Notes: generated by a model not told the origin, from the sequence alone. A stretch of 64,000 nt of DNA from an uncultured Marinobacter sp. (GCF_913055835.1 NZ_CAJXKQ010000005.1:102902-166901); one strand, 5' to 3'. Shown: positions 1 through 8,654, numbered from the stretch's first letter. Numbers and translations are program-made.

Positions 1-252
1 CACACCGTCGTGCATGCTGGTCTCGTGGATCGACACCCTGCCTGCCCTGGGGGTTTCGACCCCAACCAGCGTTATATCGCTGCTGCCGGTGTTGGAGATA
101 CTCATGTAGCCCACCCCCATCGGCGTGCCAGGAGGTGTCGGCCGGCTCCAGGGATGATCGACCTTGACCTGGCCATGGCTGTAATCATGGGCAAGGGCCA
201 TGGGAGCAACCAGAGCCAGTGCCAGCACGAATGCACTCAGGCAGTACCTCAT
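1..252 (-). CDS. PCu(A)C-type periplasmic copper chaperone, partial (3' end outside window)
   Basis: This is read directly from the minus strand; the ORF track shows only a plus-strand shadow. The 84 visible codons start with a signal peptide (MRYCLSAFVLALALVAPMALA), then HPWSRPTPPGTPMGVGYM and a HETSMHDGV stretch. These fit the PCu(A)C (DUF461) family, which binds Cu(I) through His and Met in the periplasm and delivers it to cytochrome oxidase; the HxxxM cluster at the end is the usual metal site. The start is supported by an AAGGAA about 10 nt upstream. The C-terminal half is cut off by the window edge. Family assignment is by motif and is fairly secure; partner genes cannot be seen. Confidence 0.8.
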   Translation of the reverse strand, partial: MRYCLSAFVLALALVAPMALAHDYSHGQVKVDHPWSRPTPPGTPMGVGYMSISNTGSSDITLVGVETPRAGRVSIHETSMHDGV

Positions 253-347
253 GTCCAGTATTCCTTGTTGATGAGTGAGAGAGACAGGATAAAAAGAAGG
301 CCCCACGTAGCCAAGTTTTCCAGTGCGACGAATGGTCGCAGACCAAC

Positions 348-2684
348 TCAGCCGCTGTTAGCCAGAGCCAGATCGGCTTTAAGGCTGTCCACGGCTTGCG
401 GTCGACTGAAATAGTAACCCTGAAAACGTCGACAACCCATTTCAGTCAGGGCCCTTACCTGAGCTTCTTGTTCCACACCCTCTGCTACCAGTTCCATGCT
501 ATGGCTCTGCGCGATAGCGATGATACTGCGAATCATGTTCGCAGCTTTCTCGTCTTCCAGAATGGTGTCAACAAAGCTCTTGTCGATTTTCAGTTCATCA
601 AGGGGCAGCTTGCGTAAAAGACTTAACGATGAGTAGCCGGTCCCGAAATCATCCATGGAGATCCGGATACCGTAGTCCCGCAACCGCTCGATCGTTTTCA
701 ACACCTTATCGAAGTCACTCATGAACAAGCTCTCGGTTATTTCGAGGACCAGCTCACCGGGTGACACATCATGAACCTCCAAAGCCTTAAGCACTGTGTC
801 GACAAAATCCGGTTGGCGAAACTGGATAACGGAGATATTAATCGCCAGGTCTATAGACCGACCGATGACGTCGCGAAGCAGACTGTATTCCCGAATGCTG
901 GTTTCGACAACGAACCGCCCTAGCGGAACCATCAGACCACTTTTCTCGGCAACCTCAACAAACTCCGCCGGCGAAACAAATCCGAGTTCTTCATCCTGCC
1001 AGCGAACAAGTGCTTCCAGACCAACTGTTTTTTGGGCCTCATTTACCTGGGGCTGATACACCATGTAAAGAGAGCCGGAGGCAAGGCCGTACCTGAGGCG
1101 CTGTTCAACCGACAGTCTTCGAAGGTAGGCCATTTCCATCTCGGTCCGGTACGTGCAGACGTCGTTACGGCTTTGTTTTGCCTCATAAAGCGCAAGGTGA
1201 GCACTCCGTATGACTTTGCTGAGGGAGTCTCCATGGTCCGGGAAGCATGCAACGCCAATGCTCGCCGTTACATGTAACTTCAGTCGGCCTACCTCAAAAG
1301 TCCGGGACAGCTCGCTCGCCAAAGATACGCAGGCTTCTTCCACGGCTTCAAGGTCGATGTTGGGCGTCACAATGGCAAATTCATCGCCACTAAGCCTGGC
1401 AAGATCATCCCGGCTTTCCACAAGTTCGCCCAGTCGCCGACTGAACGCCAGAAGAGTTTCATCACCAGTTTCCAGCCCGAATCGATCATTGATGCCTTTG
1501 AAATTGTCGATATTCACGACAACCAGACAAAATGGCTTTTTCTCTGGTAAAAGGTCCGCCAGACGATCGAGCAATCCAGTGCGATTCAACAACCCTGTAA
1601 GATCATCGTGCCTGGACAGATAGGAAAGCTCCTGACGGCGCTTTTTCTCTGCACTATCAATGATCCTGAATCCTTTGTAGAAAGCTGCCCCGACCACCAG
1701 GAACGCAAGGACATACTGCAGGAGTGATTCAAAAAATTCCCGATACAACGGTGCAAACCGGGTCTCCGAAATCGTCCACAGCTCGTAACGCTTGTTGTAA
1801 ATAGCAGCAGTTAGATAGTCGTCACCTCGCTGCCTGGTTCGAACAACCACAGACTCGCCAGCGCGCATAACCTCTTCGACGCTAATCCCCAGCTCCTGCT
1901 CGAACCCAGCCCGGTTTTTCTCTCTTTCATCACGGGGCACACGAATCTGCGAGTATTGTTGCGGAGCAACCCCCTCAGCAGACATGAACTGAACGTAGCC
2001 GTCTGTCTCGCGCAACAACATTACGTTGTCAGATGCACCATCATGCAGAGTCTTGCTAAAAACAGAGTTAGCGCCATCAAGCCGCATGCCCGCTGTCATG
2101 ACGGCAATCACTTCCCCCGCCTCAGACCTTATAGCCTTGCGGATTGGTATAACCCAGGCACCCATGGCATCAACGAAATAGGTTCGCCCCAGCACCATCG
2201 ACTCTGACGACAGAGCCTGCATAAAACTCTCACGGGTTGCGGGATCGCTTCTGAGATTGGGAAGGCTCACGAGATCAAGGTTGGTACTGACGCGTACCAG
2301 CGTGCCATCGGGTCTCGCCAGCCCGAAACCCACAAGCACCGGGTTAACGGCGAGAATACTGTCCAGAAACGGAATCTGGCGAGTGCCGGACAACATGTCG
2401 TTCTGATTCAGCAATTCGCGACCGATTACATCAAGAACAAGCTCCTGGGTCCGCAGGATACTACCAACGGATTGTGCAACGAGCTCAACACGGGCGGTTT
2501 GGTATTGTTCTTCGTCCGAGACAATCCCCTGCCACCGGAAAAAGAGAACGGTACCGAGAAGCACCAGACCAAAGAGGAGAATTACACCGAACAGAGTCCA
2601 CAGGTTGCGCTTGAGAATCGCCAAAAACAGTTCCGCAAATACAGGGGTTGAAACGTTAGATCCTACAAGTATACGAAAGAACAC
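348..2684 (-). CDS. Membrane-bound GGDEF-EAL cyclic-di-GMP signalling protein with extracytoplasmic sensor
   Basis: 778 aa. A short cytoplasmic N-terminus is followed by a TM helix (about residues 28-50, LWTLFGVILLFGLVLLGTVLFF), a periplasmic region of about 250 residues resembling Cache/CHASE-type sensors, and a second TM near residue 325. The GGDEF domain (about 350-510) has the signature RLSGDEF, i.e. SGDEF rather than GGDEF. The EAL domain (about 520-770) has EALVRW, EITESLF, DDFGTGYSS and LKIDKSFV, so the phosphodiesterase residues look intact. The start is a GTG and is not strongly supported; a start a few codons inside is possible. It probably hydrolyses or senses c-di-GMP at the inner membrane. 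Diguanylate cyclase activity is uncertain because of the degenerate first glycine. Confidence 0.9.
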   Translation of the reverse strand: MFFRILVGSNVSTPVFAELFLAILKRNLWTLFGVILLFGLVLLGTVLFFRWQGIVSDEEQYQTARVELVAQSVGSILRTQELVLDVIGRELLNQNDMLSGTRQIPFLDSILAVNPVLVGFGLARPDGTLVRVSTNLDLVSLPNLRSDPATRESFMQALSSESMVLGRTYFVDAMGAWVIPIRKAIRSEAGEVIAVMTAGMRLDGANSVFSKTLHDGASDNVMLLRETDGYVQFMSAEGVAPQQYSQIRVPRDEREKNRAGFEQELGISVEEVMRAGESVVVRTRQRGDDYLTAAIYNKRYELWTISETRFAPLYREFFESLLQYVLAFLVVGAAFYKGFRIIDSAEKKRRQELSYLSRHDDLTGLLNRTGLLDRLADLLPEKKPFCLVVVNIDNFKGINDRFGLETGDETLLAFSRRLGELVESRDDLARLSGDEFAIVTPNIDLEAVEEACVSLASELSRTFEVGRLKLHVTASIGVACFPDHGDSLSKVIRSAHLALYEAKQSRNDVCTYRTEMEMAYLRRLSVEQRLRYGLASGSLYMVYQPQVNEAQKTVGLEALVRWQDEELGFVSPAEFVEVAEKSGLMVPLGRFVVETSIREYSLLRDVIGRSIDLAINISVIQFRQPDFVDTVLKALEVHDVSPGELVLEITESLFMSDFDKVLKTIERLRDYGIRISMDDFGTGYSSLSLLRKLPLDELKIDKSFVDTILEDEKAANMIRSIIAIAQSHSMELVAEGVEQEAQVRALTEMGCRRFQGYYFSRPQAVDSLKADLALANSG

Positions 2685-2850
2685 CGAAACCGCATTACTA
2701 TTTTACCCTCAAATTGCGCGTCGTCAGTTTCCATGGAACTTAATGCCGGAATTTATGACAACAGAGTAATTCCGGGCCCATGAATACGGGAAACAACCGG
2801 TGAGATACTTGGGGTAAATATCCGGTAATTCGAATGGCAGGAGTTGCTCT

Positions 2851-3570
2851 ATGAACGTGATGTCTGTACTGAACCAGGTAATGAAACAGGCCCAGGGTAC
2901 TCAGTCTCAGGGCGGTGGCATGGACGTCAACAAAATGATGAACAGCCTTGGCAGCCAGTTCAAAGGCGGCCAGGGATCCGGTTCAGGCATCGACGTAAAA
3001 AGCCTGCTGGGAGGCGGAGCCCTGGGTATGATGCTGGGATCGAAACGGGGCCGGAAGATGGGCGGCAAAGCCCTGAAATACGGCGCCCTTGCCGGGGTTG
3101 GCGTGTTGGCGTGGAAGGCCTATCAGAACTACCAGACCAGCAGTCAGAGCGCCTCACAACCTGCACTGGCACAACAGGGCCAACCACTGGAGCAGCTGCA
3201 AGGCCAGGCGCAGGAACAACGGGGCCTGGAAATACTCCAGGCCATGATCATGGCCGCCCGTGCCGATGGCCACATTGACGCCAACGAACGCGCCCTTCTC
3301 ACCCAGGAAATCGAGAAACTGGGCCCGGACGACGAGCTCCACGCCTGGATCCAACAGCAGTTTGACGCCCCGCTGGATGCCACCGCCCTGGCCAGGAACG
3401 CGGATTCTCCCCAAGCCAGCCGGGAAATCTACATCGTCAGCGCCGTGATGATTGACGAGCAGAACCCCATGGAACGCGCCTGGCTGGACCAACTGGCCAG
3501 CGCCCTGCAGCTCGACCCGGGTCTTGCCAGGGAGCTCGAGCAACAGATCCAGAGCGCAACAAGGGGGTAA
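2851..3570 (+). CDS. yebE: DUF533 / YebE-like inner membrane protein with TerB-like domain
   Basis: 239 aa. The first 50 residues are rich in Gln, Gly and Ser. A Gly/Met-rich hydrophobic stretch (LLGGGALGMMLGSKRGRKMG, then GVGVLAWKAYQ) at about 51-92 matches the DUF533 hallmark. The C-terminal part (about 120-239) is an alpha-helical acidic domain related to TerB folds (AMIMAARADGHIDANERALL). The family is widespread in proteobacteria and its function is not established. The start is preceded by AGGAG in 'ggcaggagttgctct'. It ends 3 nt from the convergent yjdM-like gene. The YebE name is by family resemblance. Confidence 0.82.
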   Translation: MNVMSVLNQVMKQAQGTQSQGGGMDVNKMMNSLGSQFKGGQGSGSGIDVKSLLGGGALGMMLGSKRGRKMGGKALKYGALAGVGVLAWKAYQNYQTSSQSASQPALAQQGQPLEQLQGQAQEQRGLEILQAMIMAARADGHIDANERALLTQEIEKLGPDDELHAWIQQQFDAPLDATALARNADSPQASREIYIVSAVMIDEQNPMERAWLDQLASALQLDPGLARELEQQIQSATRG

Positions 3571-3573
3571 AAG

Positions 3574-3912
3574 TCAGGCCTTCTTGACGAACTCGGACTT
3601 CAGTTTCATGGCACCAATACCGTCGATCTTGCAGTCGATGTCGTGATCACCGTCCACCAGGCGGATATTTTTAACCTTGGTGCCAACTTTAACCACGGAA
3701 CTGGAGCCCTTGACCTTCAGATCCTTGATAACCGTAACCGTATCACCATCCTGAAGTTCATTGCCGTTGGCGTCGCGAACCATCTTCGCGGCGTCAGCCG
3801 CAGCAGCCTCCGCCTCAGACCACTCATGCCCGCACTCGGGACAAACCAGTTGAACGCCGTCCTCATAGGTATACTCGGAACTGCACTGCGGGCATGGCGG
3901 AAGCTGCGACAT
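3574..3912 (-). CDS. yjdM: YjdM/PhnA-family zinc-ribbon protein
   Basis: 112 aa. An N-terminal zinc ribbon ([22 protein letters not shown], two CxxC pairs) is followed by the PhnA domain, with [25 protein letters not shown] and the typical C-terminus [10 protein letters not shown]. The family was first named alkylphosphonate utilisation protein PhnA, but it is not part of C-P lyase and its role is unclear. The ORF track begins two codons earlier (ATGATAATG); I use the second ATG because AGGAA then has a 6-nt spacing, whereas it abuts the first ATG. Confidence 0.9.
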   Translation of the reverse strand: MSQLPPCPQCSSEYTYEDGVQLVCPECGHEWSEAEAAAADAAKMVRDANGNELQDGDTVTVIKDLKVKGSSSVVKVGTKVKNIRLVDGDHDIDCKIDGIGAMKLKSEFVKKA

Positions 3913-3952
3913 TATCATTTCCTGTTAATTACATGGGCGCGGGATTATAACA

Positions 3953-4525
3953 TCAACGCCCGGGCGAGACTCGTGCCAGAACCGTGGGATCTTCCGACAG
4001 CGGCAAGGCGATAATGGCCCCCTCGTTCGACGACGGGAAAATGCCGGTCAAACCCGTGATGTTCACCTGATGCGACACCAGAATAACTGGCGCCCCATCC
4101 TCCAACTGATTCACCAGAGTAATCGTCTGCCGCGTCTGAGTCGGCCCGTCACCACGATTCCGGAAAAACGAATTCAGCGACGGCCACTCGGTCACCTCGC
4201 CCATGTTCATTCCGGTAGCGGTATCCATACAGCGACACCACTGACTGCTGAACACCCGAGCCTCCGTAATACCATGGTCCGCCAGAAACGGCTTCCAAGC
4301 CCGGGCCTGCTCCCGACCGACGTCGTTCAGATTCCGCTGGGTGCTGCAGTCGTTAATATCAAAGTTGCCCGGGTCGCCTGTACCCGGCGCCAATGCATGG
4401 CGGAGCATAAGAACAGCCCGCCCGTCTCGCAAGGCGTCCCAGGCTTCTTCATTGTTATCGGCAGCAAAGGCCGGTAACGAAAACAGGAGCGCTAACAAAC
4501 CTGAAAATAGAATTCGGTTAATCAT
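3953..4525 (-). CDS. Secreted histidine phosphatase superfamily protein
   Basis: 190 aa. The 423-aa ORF in the track is mostly read-through; the real start is the ATG giving MINRILFSGLLALLFSLPAFA, a clear Sec signal peptide, with GAGAGG about 8 nt upstream. The catalytic motif is LMLRHALAPG (RHA instead of the usual RHG). VFSSQWCRCMDTA and VILVSHQVNITGLTG carry the other conserved Arg and His residues. The protein probably acts on a phosphate ester in the periplasm; the substrate is unknown. Neighbours are unrelated. Repeat copy 1 lies just upstream of its start. Confidence 0.82.
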   Translation of the reverse strand: MINRILFSGLLALLFSLPAFAADNNEEAWDALRDGRAVLMLRHALAPGTGDPGNFDINDCSTQRNLNDVGREQARAWKPFLADHGITEARVFSSQWCRCMDTATGMNMGEVTEWPSLNSFFRNRGDGPTQTRQTITLVNQLEDGAPVILVSHQVNITGLTGIFPSSNEGAIIALPLSEDPTVLARVSPGR

Positions 4526-4594
4526 CTCCGATACCTCTCTCAGAAATGTGGTCGCATGTCTTTGCTTTCGCGGATCGACCTCTGGAGACCGACA

Positions 4595-4702
4595 GAGGCA
4601 TTGGGGGTGCCCTTCCAAAAATGTTGAAGGCCAGGGATGGCCTGAAACAAGCGCACATGGACGTGCTCGTAGCGGTTTTTGGAAGGGCGCCCCCAATGCC
4701 TC
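4595..4702 (+). repeat. Structured intergenic repeat, copy 1 (long variable stem, two inner hairpins)
   Basis: The arms gaggcattgggggtgccctt and onwards (27 nt, 4595-4621) and 4676-4702 pair over 27 bp with one T-G wobble. The 54-nt core contains GGCCAGGGATGGCC and GCACATGGACGTGC, matching the cores at 17526, 27249 and 36788. It lies in the divergent gap between the histidine phosphatase and yaiI, ending 106 nt before the yaiI start. Orientation is set by the shared core. Confidence 0.85.
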
Positions 4703-4808
4703 AGCCACCATAGCCGAGAACCACGAAAAGATACGCGGATCCAGCCTACCAAGCTCACAACAACAAAAGGTAAACTTGCAGCATAGCCAAGCAAAAAAAG
4801 GAACCACC

Positions 4809-5261
4809 ATGCCAATCTGGGTCGACGCCGACGCCTGCCCCGTCCCAATCCGGGAAATCCTCTGCCGCGCCGCCACCCGCTGGCAAATCAACACCACCTT
4901 CATTGCCAACCACGCCATCAACCTGCCCCCGAGCCCATACATCAAACGCCGCCAGGTCCCCCATGGCTTTGATGTCGCCGACAACGAAATCATGGACCAG
5001 ATGCACGAGGGCGATCTCGTGATCACGCAGGACATTCCCCTGGCCGCCGAAGCCATAGAAAAAGGCGCCGACGTATTCAATCCTCGCGGCCAGGCCTTCA
5101 CCAAAGAAAATATTCGCCAGCGCCTTGCCATGCGCAACTTTATGGAAGAAATGCGGAGTGCCGGACAGGTGACCGGAGGGCCAGCCCCCTTCAGCCAGAC
5201 CGACCGAAAGGAATTTGCCGACAAGCTCGACCGCTGGCTGCAAAGGAACCAGAAACGCTAA
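4809..5261 (+). CDS. yaiI: YaiI/YqxD family protein (UPF0178, DUF188)
   Basis: 150 aa, the usual family length. It begins MPIWVDADACPVPIREIL, the family signature with paired Asp residues of a PIN-like nuclease fold, and contains DLVITQDIPLAAEAIEKGA and NPRGQAFTKENI. The longer track ORF is read-through; the chosen ATG has AAAGGA 7-8 nt upstream. Function is unproven; a nuclease role is inferred only from the fold. Repeat copy 1 could lie in its 5' leader. Confidence 0.9.
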   Translation: MPIWVDADACPVPIREILCRAATRWQINTTFIANHAINLPPSPYIKRRQVPHGFDVADNEIMDQMHEGDLVITQDIPLAAEAIEKGADVFNPRGQAFTKENIRQRLAMRNFMEEMRSAGQVTGGPAPFSQTDRKEFADKLDRWLQRNQKR

Positions 5262-5337
5262 CCGCTAAGGCTGGCAATACCCTGCATAGTTGTCCAAGGT
5301 AGAGGAGTACCACGCAACGCCAAACGGGAGTATAGCC

Positions 5338-6300
5338 ATGAGCCAGAAACCCGCAGATATTGCGCGCCTCGAACGTTACGGGCCGGAGACCAGCGAATAC
5401 ACTTTGGCAATCATCACGGATGAAGACCATGCCTCCCAGGTCGAACTCGAGGATGGGCAGATCGCATGGAAGTCCACCCTCCGTTACGACAAACTCTACC
5501 GCGAACATAACCCTTCCACCGGCAAGGTTCGTTACCGTATGGAAGAAATCCCCGAACAGGACGGCGGCGAACACCAGCTGATAAGTCTTATCGCGGAAGG
5601 CGGTCGCGGCGCCGAATTCTCGGAACTGGTCATGTTTGGTGAACGGCTGCTCACTTTTGATGATCGCACCGGCCTGGTCTGCGAAATCCGCAATGAAAAC
5701 CAGCTGGTTCCTCGACATATTCTCATGACCGGCAGTGGGGATGAGAAATTCAAAGGTTTCAAAAGCGAGTGGGCAACCCTGAAGGGCGAACACATGATTG
5801 TCGGCAGCCACGGCAAGAACAGTCAGGAAGAGTGGATCAAGGTCCTGGACCGGAATTACGGCCTGACAAGCATCGACTGGCATCAATACTACCATTCCAT
5901 GCGCCAAGCCCTGGGCATAGGCCATCAGGGCTACGTGACTCACGAAGCGGCGGAATGGCACCCCTACCGGAATCAATGGCTTTTCTTTCCCCGTAAGATT
6001 TCCGCCACTCCCTTTGATGAAACCGTGGACGAGCGGGAGCGCGGCGGCAATACACTGATTATCGCCAACACCGACTTCTCCGATATCAGAACACTGGATA
6101 TCGGTCCGCGCACTCCGGAAAGGGGCGTGTCCTCATTCAAGCTTATCCCCGGCCGGCCTGATGAATGCATAGGTTTGAAGAGTGTCGAAATCGGCGAGCG
6201 TACGGAAACCTATCTGTTCTGCTTTGATCTGGAAGGTAACCTGTTGCAGGAGGATACATTAATTGGGCGTTACAAATGTGAGGGTATCGAAATACTCTGA
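5338..6300 (+). CDS. Apyrase-family nucleotidase (CANT1/SCAN-1-like), bacterial
   Basis: 320 aa. The C-terminal half tracks the animal soluble calcium-activated nucleotidase family: GYVTHEAAEWHPYRNQWLFF, DERERGGNTLIIANTDFSDI, SSFKLIPG and a terminal YKCEGIEIL. In the middle are DDRTGLVCEI and EWATLKGEHMIVGSHGK, corresponding to the Ca-binding propeller motifs. Known members hydrolyse UDP, GDP or ADP in a Ca2+-dependent way in the secretory pathway. This copy has no signal peptide from the chosen ATG (MSQKPADI, with GGGAG 7-8 nt upstream) or from the upstream TTG the track uses, so it is probably cytoplasmic. Substrate is not predictable. It is a monocistronic gene followed by a long gap. Confidence 0.8.
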   Translation: MSQKPADIARLERYGPETSEYTLAIITDEDHASQVELEDGQIAWKSTLRYDKLYREHNPSTGKVRYRMEEIPEQDGGEHQLISLIAEGGRGAEFSELVMFGERLLTFDDRTGLVCEIRNENQLVPRHILMTGSGDEKFKGFKSEWATLKGEHMIVGSHGKNSQEEWIKVLDRNYGLTSIDWHQYYHSMRQALGIGHQGYVTHEAAEWHPYRNQWLFFPRKISATPFDETVDERERGGNTLIIANTDFSDIRTLDIGPRTPERGVSSFKLIPGRPDECIGLKSVEIGERTETYLFCFDLEGNLLQEDTLIGRYKCEGIEIL

Positions 6301-6501
6301 AGCGCTGCATCAAGCATCCCGGCGGAGGATTTCGGCCTTATCGTGCAGGTTTCCAGCGAATTAAGAGTCATTTAAAAACTTTATTTTGCGAAACTTTTTA
6401 TTAGCTTGATGGACAGAGGCGTCGGGTGTGGTGATTAGAGCAATACACCACATTCGATCATTCGCAGATCAAGTACCGACATACAGTGAAGAGATCGCGT
6501 T
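6301..6501. other. Intergenic stretch without a recognised gene
   Basis: Together with the next entries this fills the 483-bp gap between the apyrase and the iron island. The part around 6370-6410 is AT-rich (taaaaactttattttgcgaaac) and could hold a promoter. No open reading frame with a convincing ribosome site, RNA or repeat was found here. Confidence 0.5.
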
Positions 6502-6705
6502 ATTAAACGCACAACGCTTTCCATCGCAGTGGCTCCGACTCTGATTGCAGCACCAGCCATCGCCATGGCTGCGGACAGGGACTGGATAGCAGAGACTCAG
6601 TATCTTGCACCAGACGGCTCCGAGTTCACTATTGACTCGGGAGTCCAGGAGATGACCGTCGATACCGCCTTGATGCCTTACGACCCGATGGATCAGCCCC
6701 TTTGA
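6502..6705 (+). pseudogene. Possible small secreted protein or gene remnant lacking a normal start codon
   Basis: A 67-codon open frame reads IKRTTLSIAVAPTLIAAPAI then AMAADRDWIAETQYLAPDG and ends ...YDPMDQPL before TGA. It has the composition of a signal peptide plus a short mature part. The only in-frame starts are ATT at 6502 or internal ATG codons; an in-frame stop lies just upstream. It may use a rare start, or be the frameshifted remnant of a gene whose 5' end is lost. No family recognised. It ends at the Fur-like box. Confidence 0.3.
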
Positions 6706-6722
6706 TAATGATTCTCTTTTAA
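6704..6722 (+). promoter_or_regulatory. Fur-like box upstream of the ABC exporter gene
   Basis: GATAATGATTCTCTTTTAA matches the 19-bp Fur consensus GATAATGATAATCATTATC at 13 positions, including all nine of the left half. It lies about 60 nt before the ABC gene. Iron repression is inferred and fits the downstream fhu genes. Confidence 0.6.
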
Positions 6723-6747
6723 TTTCTACCCGAAGCAGCTAACCTTT

Positions 6748-6780
6748 GCGCTCTTTATCTTTCAAGTCTGTAAAGAGCGC
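6748..6780 (+). promoter_or_regulatory. Hairpin covering the ribosome-binding region of the ABC exporter gene
   Basis: GCGCTCTTTA and TAAAGAGCGC form a perfect 10-bp inverted repeat with a 13-nt loop, ending 3 nt before the ATG at 6784. The only Shine-Dalgarno-like bases (AAAGAG) lie in the right arm. The structure could limit translation or act as an attenuator; no T-run follows. Confidence 0.5.
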
Positions 6781-6783
6781 CCC

Positions 6784-8586
6784 ATGTCCAGCCAAGATCA
6801 CAAAACCACCAGCAGTTTTGCTGCCCTCGCCCGCCTGCTCAGATACGCCCGGGGATATCGCCGGCAGATCATCGCTGCCACCACCTGTTCGATCATCAAC
6901 AAGCTGTTCGATATTGCTCCGGAAATTCTGATCGGCGTTGCCATCGATGTGGTCGTCAACCAGGAAGAGAGCTTTGTGGCGGGTCTGGGTTTTGAGACGG
7001 CTCAGGAACAAATCACCATTCTGGCCGTGCTCACCTTCTTTATCTGGGCTGGCGAATCCCTGTTCGAATACCTGTTCCAGATCCTGTGGCGTAACCTCGC
7101 CCAGCGACTGCAGTCGGATCTGCGGCAGGATGCCTACGAGCATGCCCAGCGCCTCGACATGAGCTTCTTCGAGGCACGCAGTTCCGGCCAACTGGTGGCC
7201 ACCATGAATGACGACGTGAACCAGCTCGAACGATTCCTGGATGGCGGCGCCAACGCCATGATCCAGGTATTGGTGACCGTGGTTGCCGTGGGCGCGGTAT
7301 TCTTCGTGCTCTCGCCGCTCATTGCCCTGCTCGCATTCACCCCCATTCCCCTCATTATCTGGGGTGCGTTCTATTTCCAGCGAAAAGCCGGACCACTCTA
7401 CGCCGATGTGCGGGAAAAGGTGGGCGACCTGTCCAGCCGGCTCGCTAACAACCTCGGCGGTATCGCCACCATCAAGAGCTTTACCGCTGAGCAGCGAGAG
7501 GCCAGACGCCTGAAAGAAAGTAGCGAAGCCTACGTGGAGGCCAACCGCCGGGCCATCCGGATCAGCTCCGCCTTTATCCCGGTGATCCGGATGGCCATCC
7601 TCGCCGGCTTTCTGGCCACTTTCACGGTCGGCGGCATGATGGCCCTGGAGGGCAGCCTGAACGTGGGTGCCTACGGTGTGCTGGTATTCCTGACCCAGCG
7701 GCTGCTCTGGCCCCTGACCGGGCTTGCGGAAGTCATTGACCTGTTTGAGCGCTCCATGGCCAGCACCCGCCGGATTCTGGACCTACTCGCCGAACCCGTG
7801 CATGTGCGTGATGAAGGAGGCAAGGCTCTTCAGGAGCCGGTAAAAGGCGACGTTGAGCTGGATAAAGTAAGCTTTCACTATCCCTCCAGCGGCGCCGGCA
7901 TCCGGGATATCAGCCTGGCCGTGCCAGCCGGCAATACCCTTGCGCTGGTGGGCGCTACCGGTTCCGGCAAATCGACTCTGATCAAGTTGCTGCTCCGGTT
8001 CTACGACCCGAGCAACGGCGAAATCCGGATCGATGGCCAACCCATCCGCGACCTCAGCCTCAGATCCCTGCGCGGAGCAATCGGCCTGGTGACCCAGGAT
8101 GTCTATCTGTTCGAGGGCACCATTCGGGAAAACCTGGCCTATGGGAATCCGGCGGCCAGCGACGCCGAGATCACCGATGCTGCGAAAACCGCAGAAGCCT
8201 GGTCCTTCATTGAAGCCCTCCCTGAAGGCCTCGATACACCGGTTGGTGAACGGGGCGTTCGGCTGTCGGGCGGACAGCGCCAGCGACTGTCCCTCGCCCG
8301 TGCCCTTCTGAAAAATCCGCCGATACTGGTACTCGATGAAGCCACCAGTGCCGTGGACAACGAAACAGAAGCCGCTATCCAACGGTCACTGAAACGCATT
8401 GGCCACAACCGGACCGTGATCATGATTGCCCATCGGCTCTCCACAATTGTTGATGCGGACTCCATTGCGGTGATTGAAGGCGGCAGGGTGCTGGAACAGG
8501 GAACCCATCGGGAGCTCCTCGAACAGGATGGCGCCTACGCCAACCAGTGGCGGGTACAGACCGGCCAGATCCAGGCCGCCGTTTAA
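6784..8586 (+). CDS. ABC exporter-type protein, fused permease and ATPase
   Basis: 600 aa. An N-terminal type-1 exporter membrane domain (six predicted TM, about 20-330) is followed by an ATPase domain: Walker A GATGSGKST, Q-loop TQDVYLFEGTIREN, signature LSGGQRQRLSLARALL, Walker B ILVLDEATSA and H-loop IAHRLST. It is a half-transporter that should dimerise. It heads the iron island, downstream of a Fur-like box, and is followed by fhuCDBF. It might export a siderophore or move one inward like mycobacterial IrtAB; neither is shown by the sequence. The start lies just after a strong hairpin. Confidence 0.88.
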   Translation: MSSQDHKTTSSFAALARLLRYARGYRRQIIAATTCSIINKLFDIAPEILIGVAIDVVVNQEESFVAGLGFETAQEQITILAVLTFFIWAGESLFEYLFQILWRNLAQRLQSDLRQDAYEHAQRLDMSFFEARSSGQLVATMNDDVNQLERFLDGGANAMIQVLVTVVAVGAVFFVLSPLIALLAFTPIPLIIWGAFYFQRKAGPLYADVREKVGDLSSRLANNLGGIATIKSFTAEQREARRLKESSEAYVEANRRAIRISSAFIPVIRMAILAGFLATFTVGGMMALEGSLNVGAYGVLVFLTQRLLWPLTGLAEVIDLFERSMASTRRILDLLAEPVHVRDEGGKALQEPVKGDVELDKVSFHYPSSGAGIRDISLAVPAGNTLALVGATGSGKSTLIKLLLRFYDPSNGEIRIDGQPIRDLSLRSLRGAIGLVTQDVYLFEGTIRENLAYGNPAASDAEITDAAKTAEAWSFIEALPEGLDTPVGERGVRLSGGQRQRLSLARALLKNPPILVLDEATSAVDNETEAAIQRSLKRIGHNRTVIMIAHRLSTIVDADSIAVIEGGRVLEQGTHRELLEQDGAYANQWRVQTGQIQAAV

Positions 8587-8599
8587 CGCAATATATATT

Positions 8600-8618
8600 G
8601 ATAGTGATTCGCATTTAA
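8600..8618 (+). promoter_or_regulatory. Fur-like box upstream of fhuC
   Basis: GATAGTGATTCGCATTTAA agrees with the Fur consensus at 12 of 19 positions and sits in an AT-rich 68-bp gap between the ABC gene and fhuC. It suggests fhuCDBF can be transcribed from its own iron-regulated promoter. Confidence 0.55.
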
Positions 8619-8654
8619 ATTATCCTGCAGGCCCTCAGCAATCCGGGAGCCTGC

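Noticed and set aside
4526-5224. N-terminal two thirds of the 423-aa minus ORF
   Set aside because: Read-through across yaiI and the structured repeat; the real protein starts at the signal peptide MINRIL.
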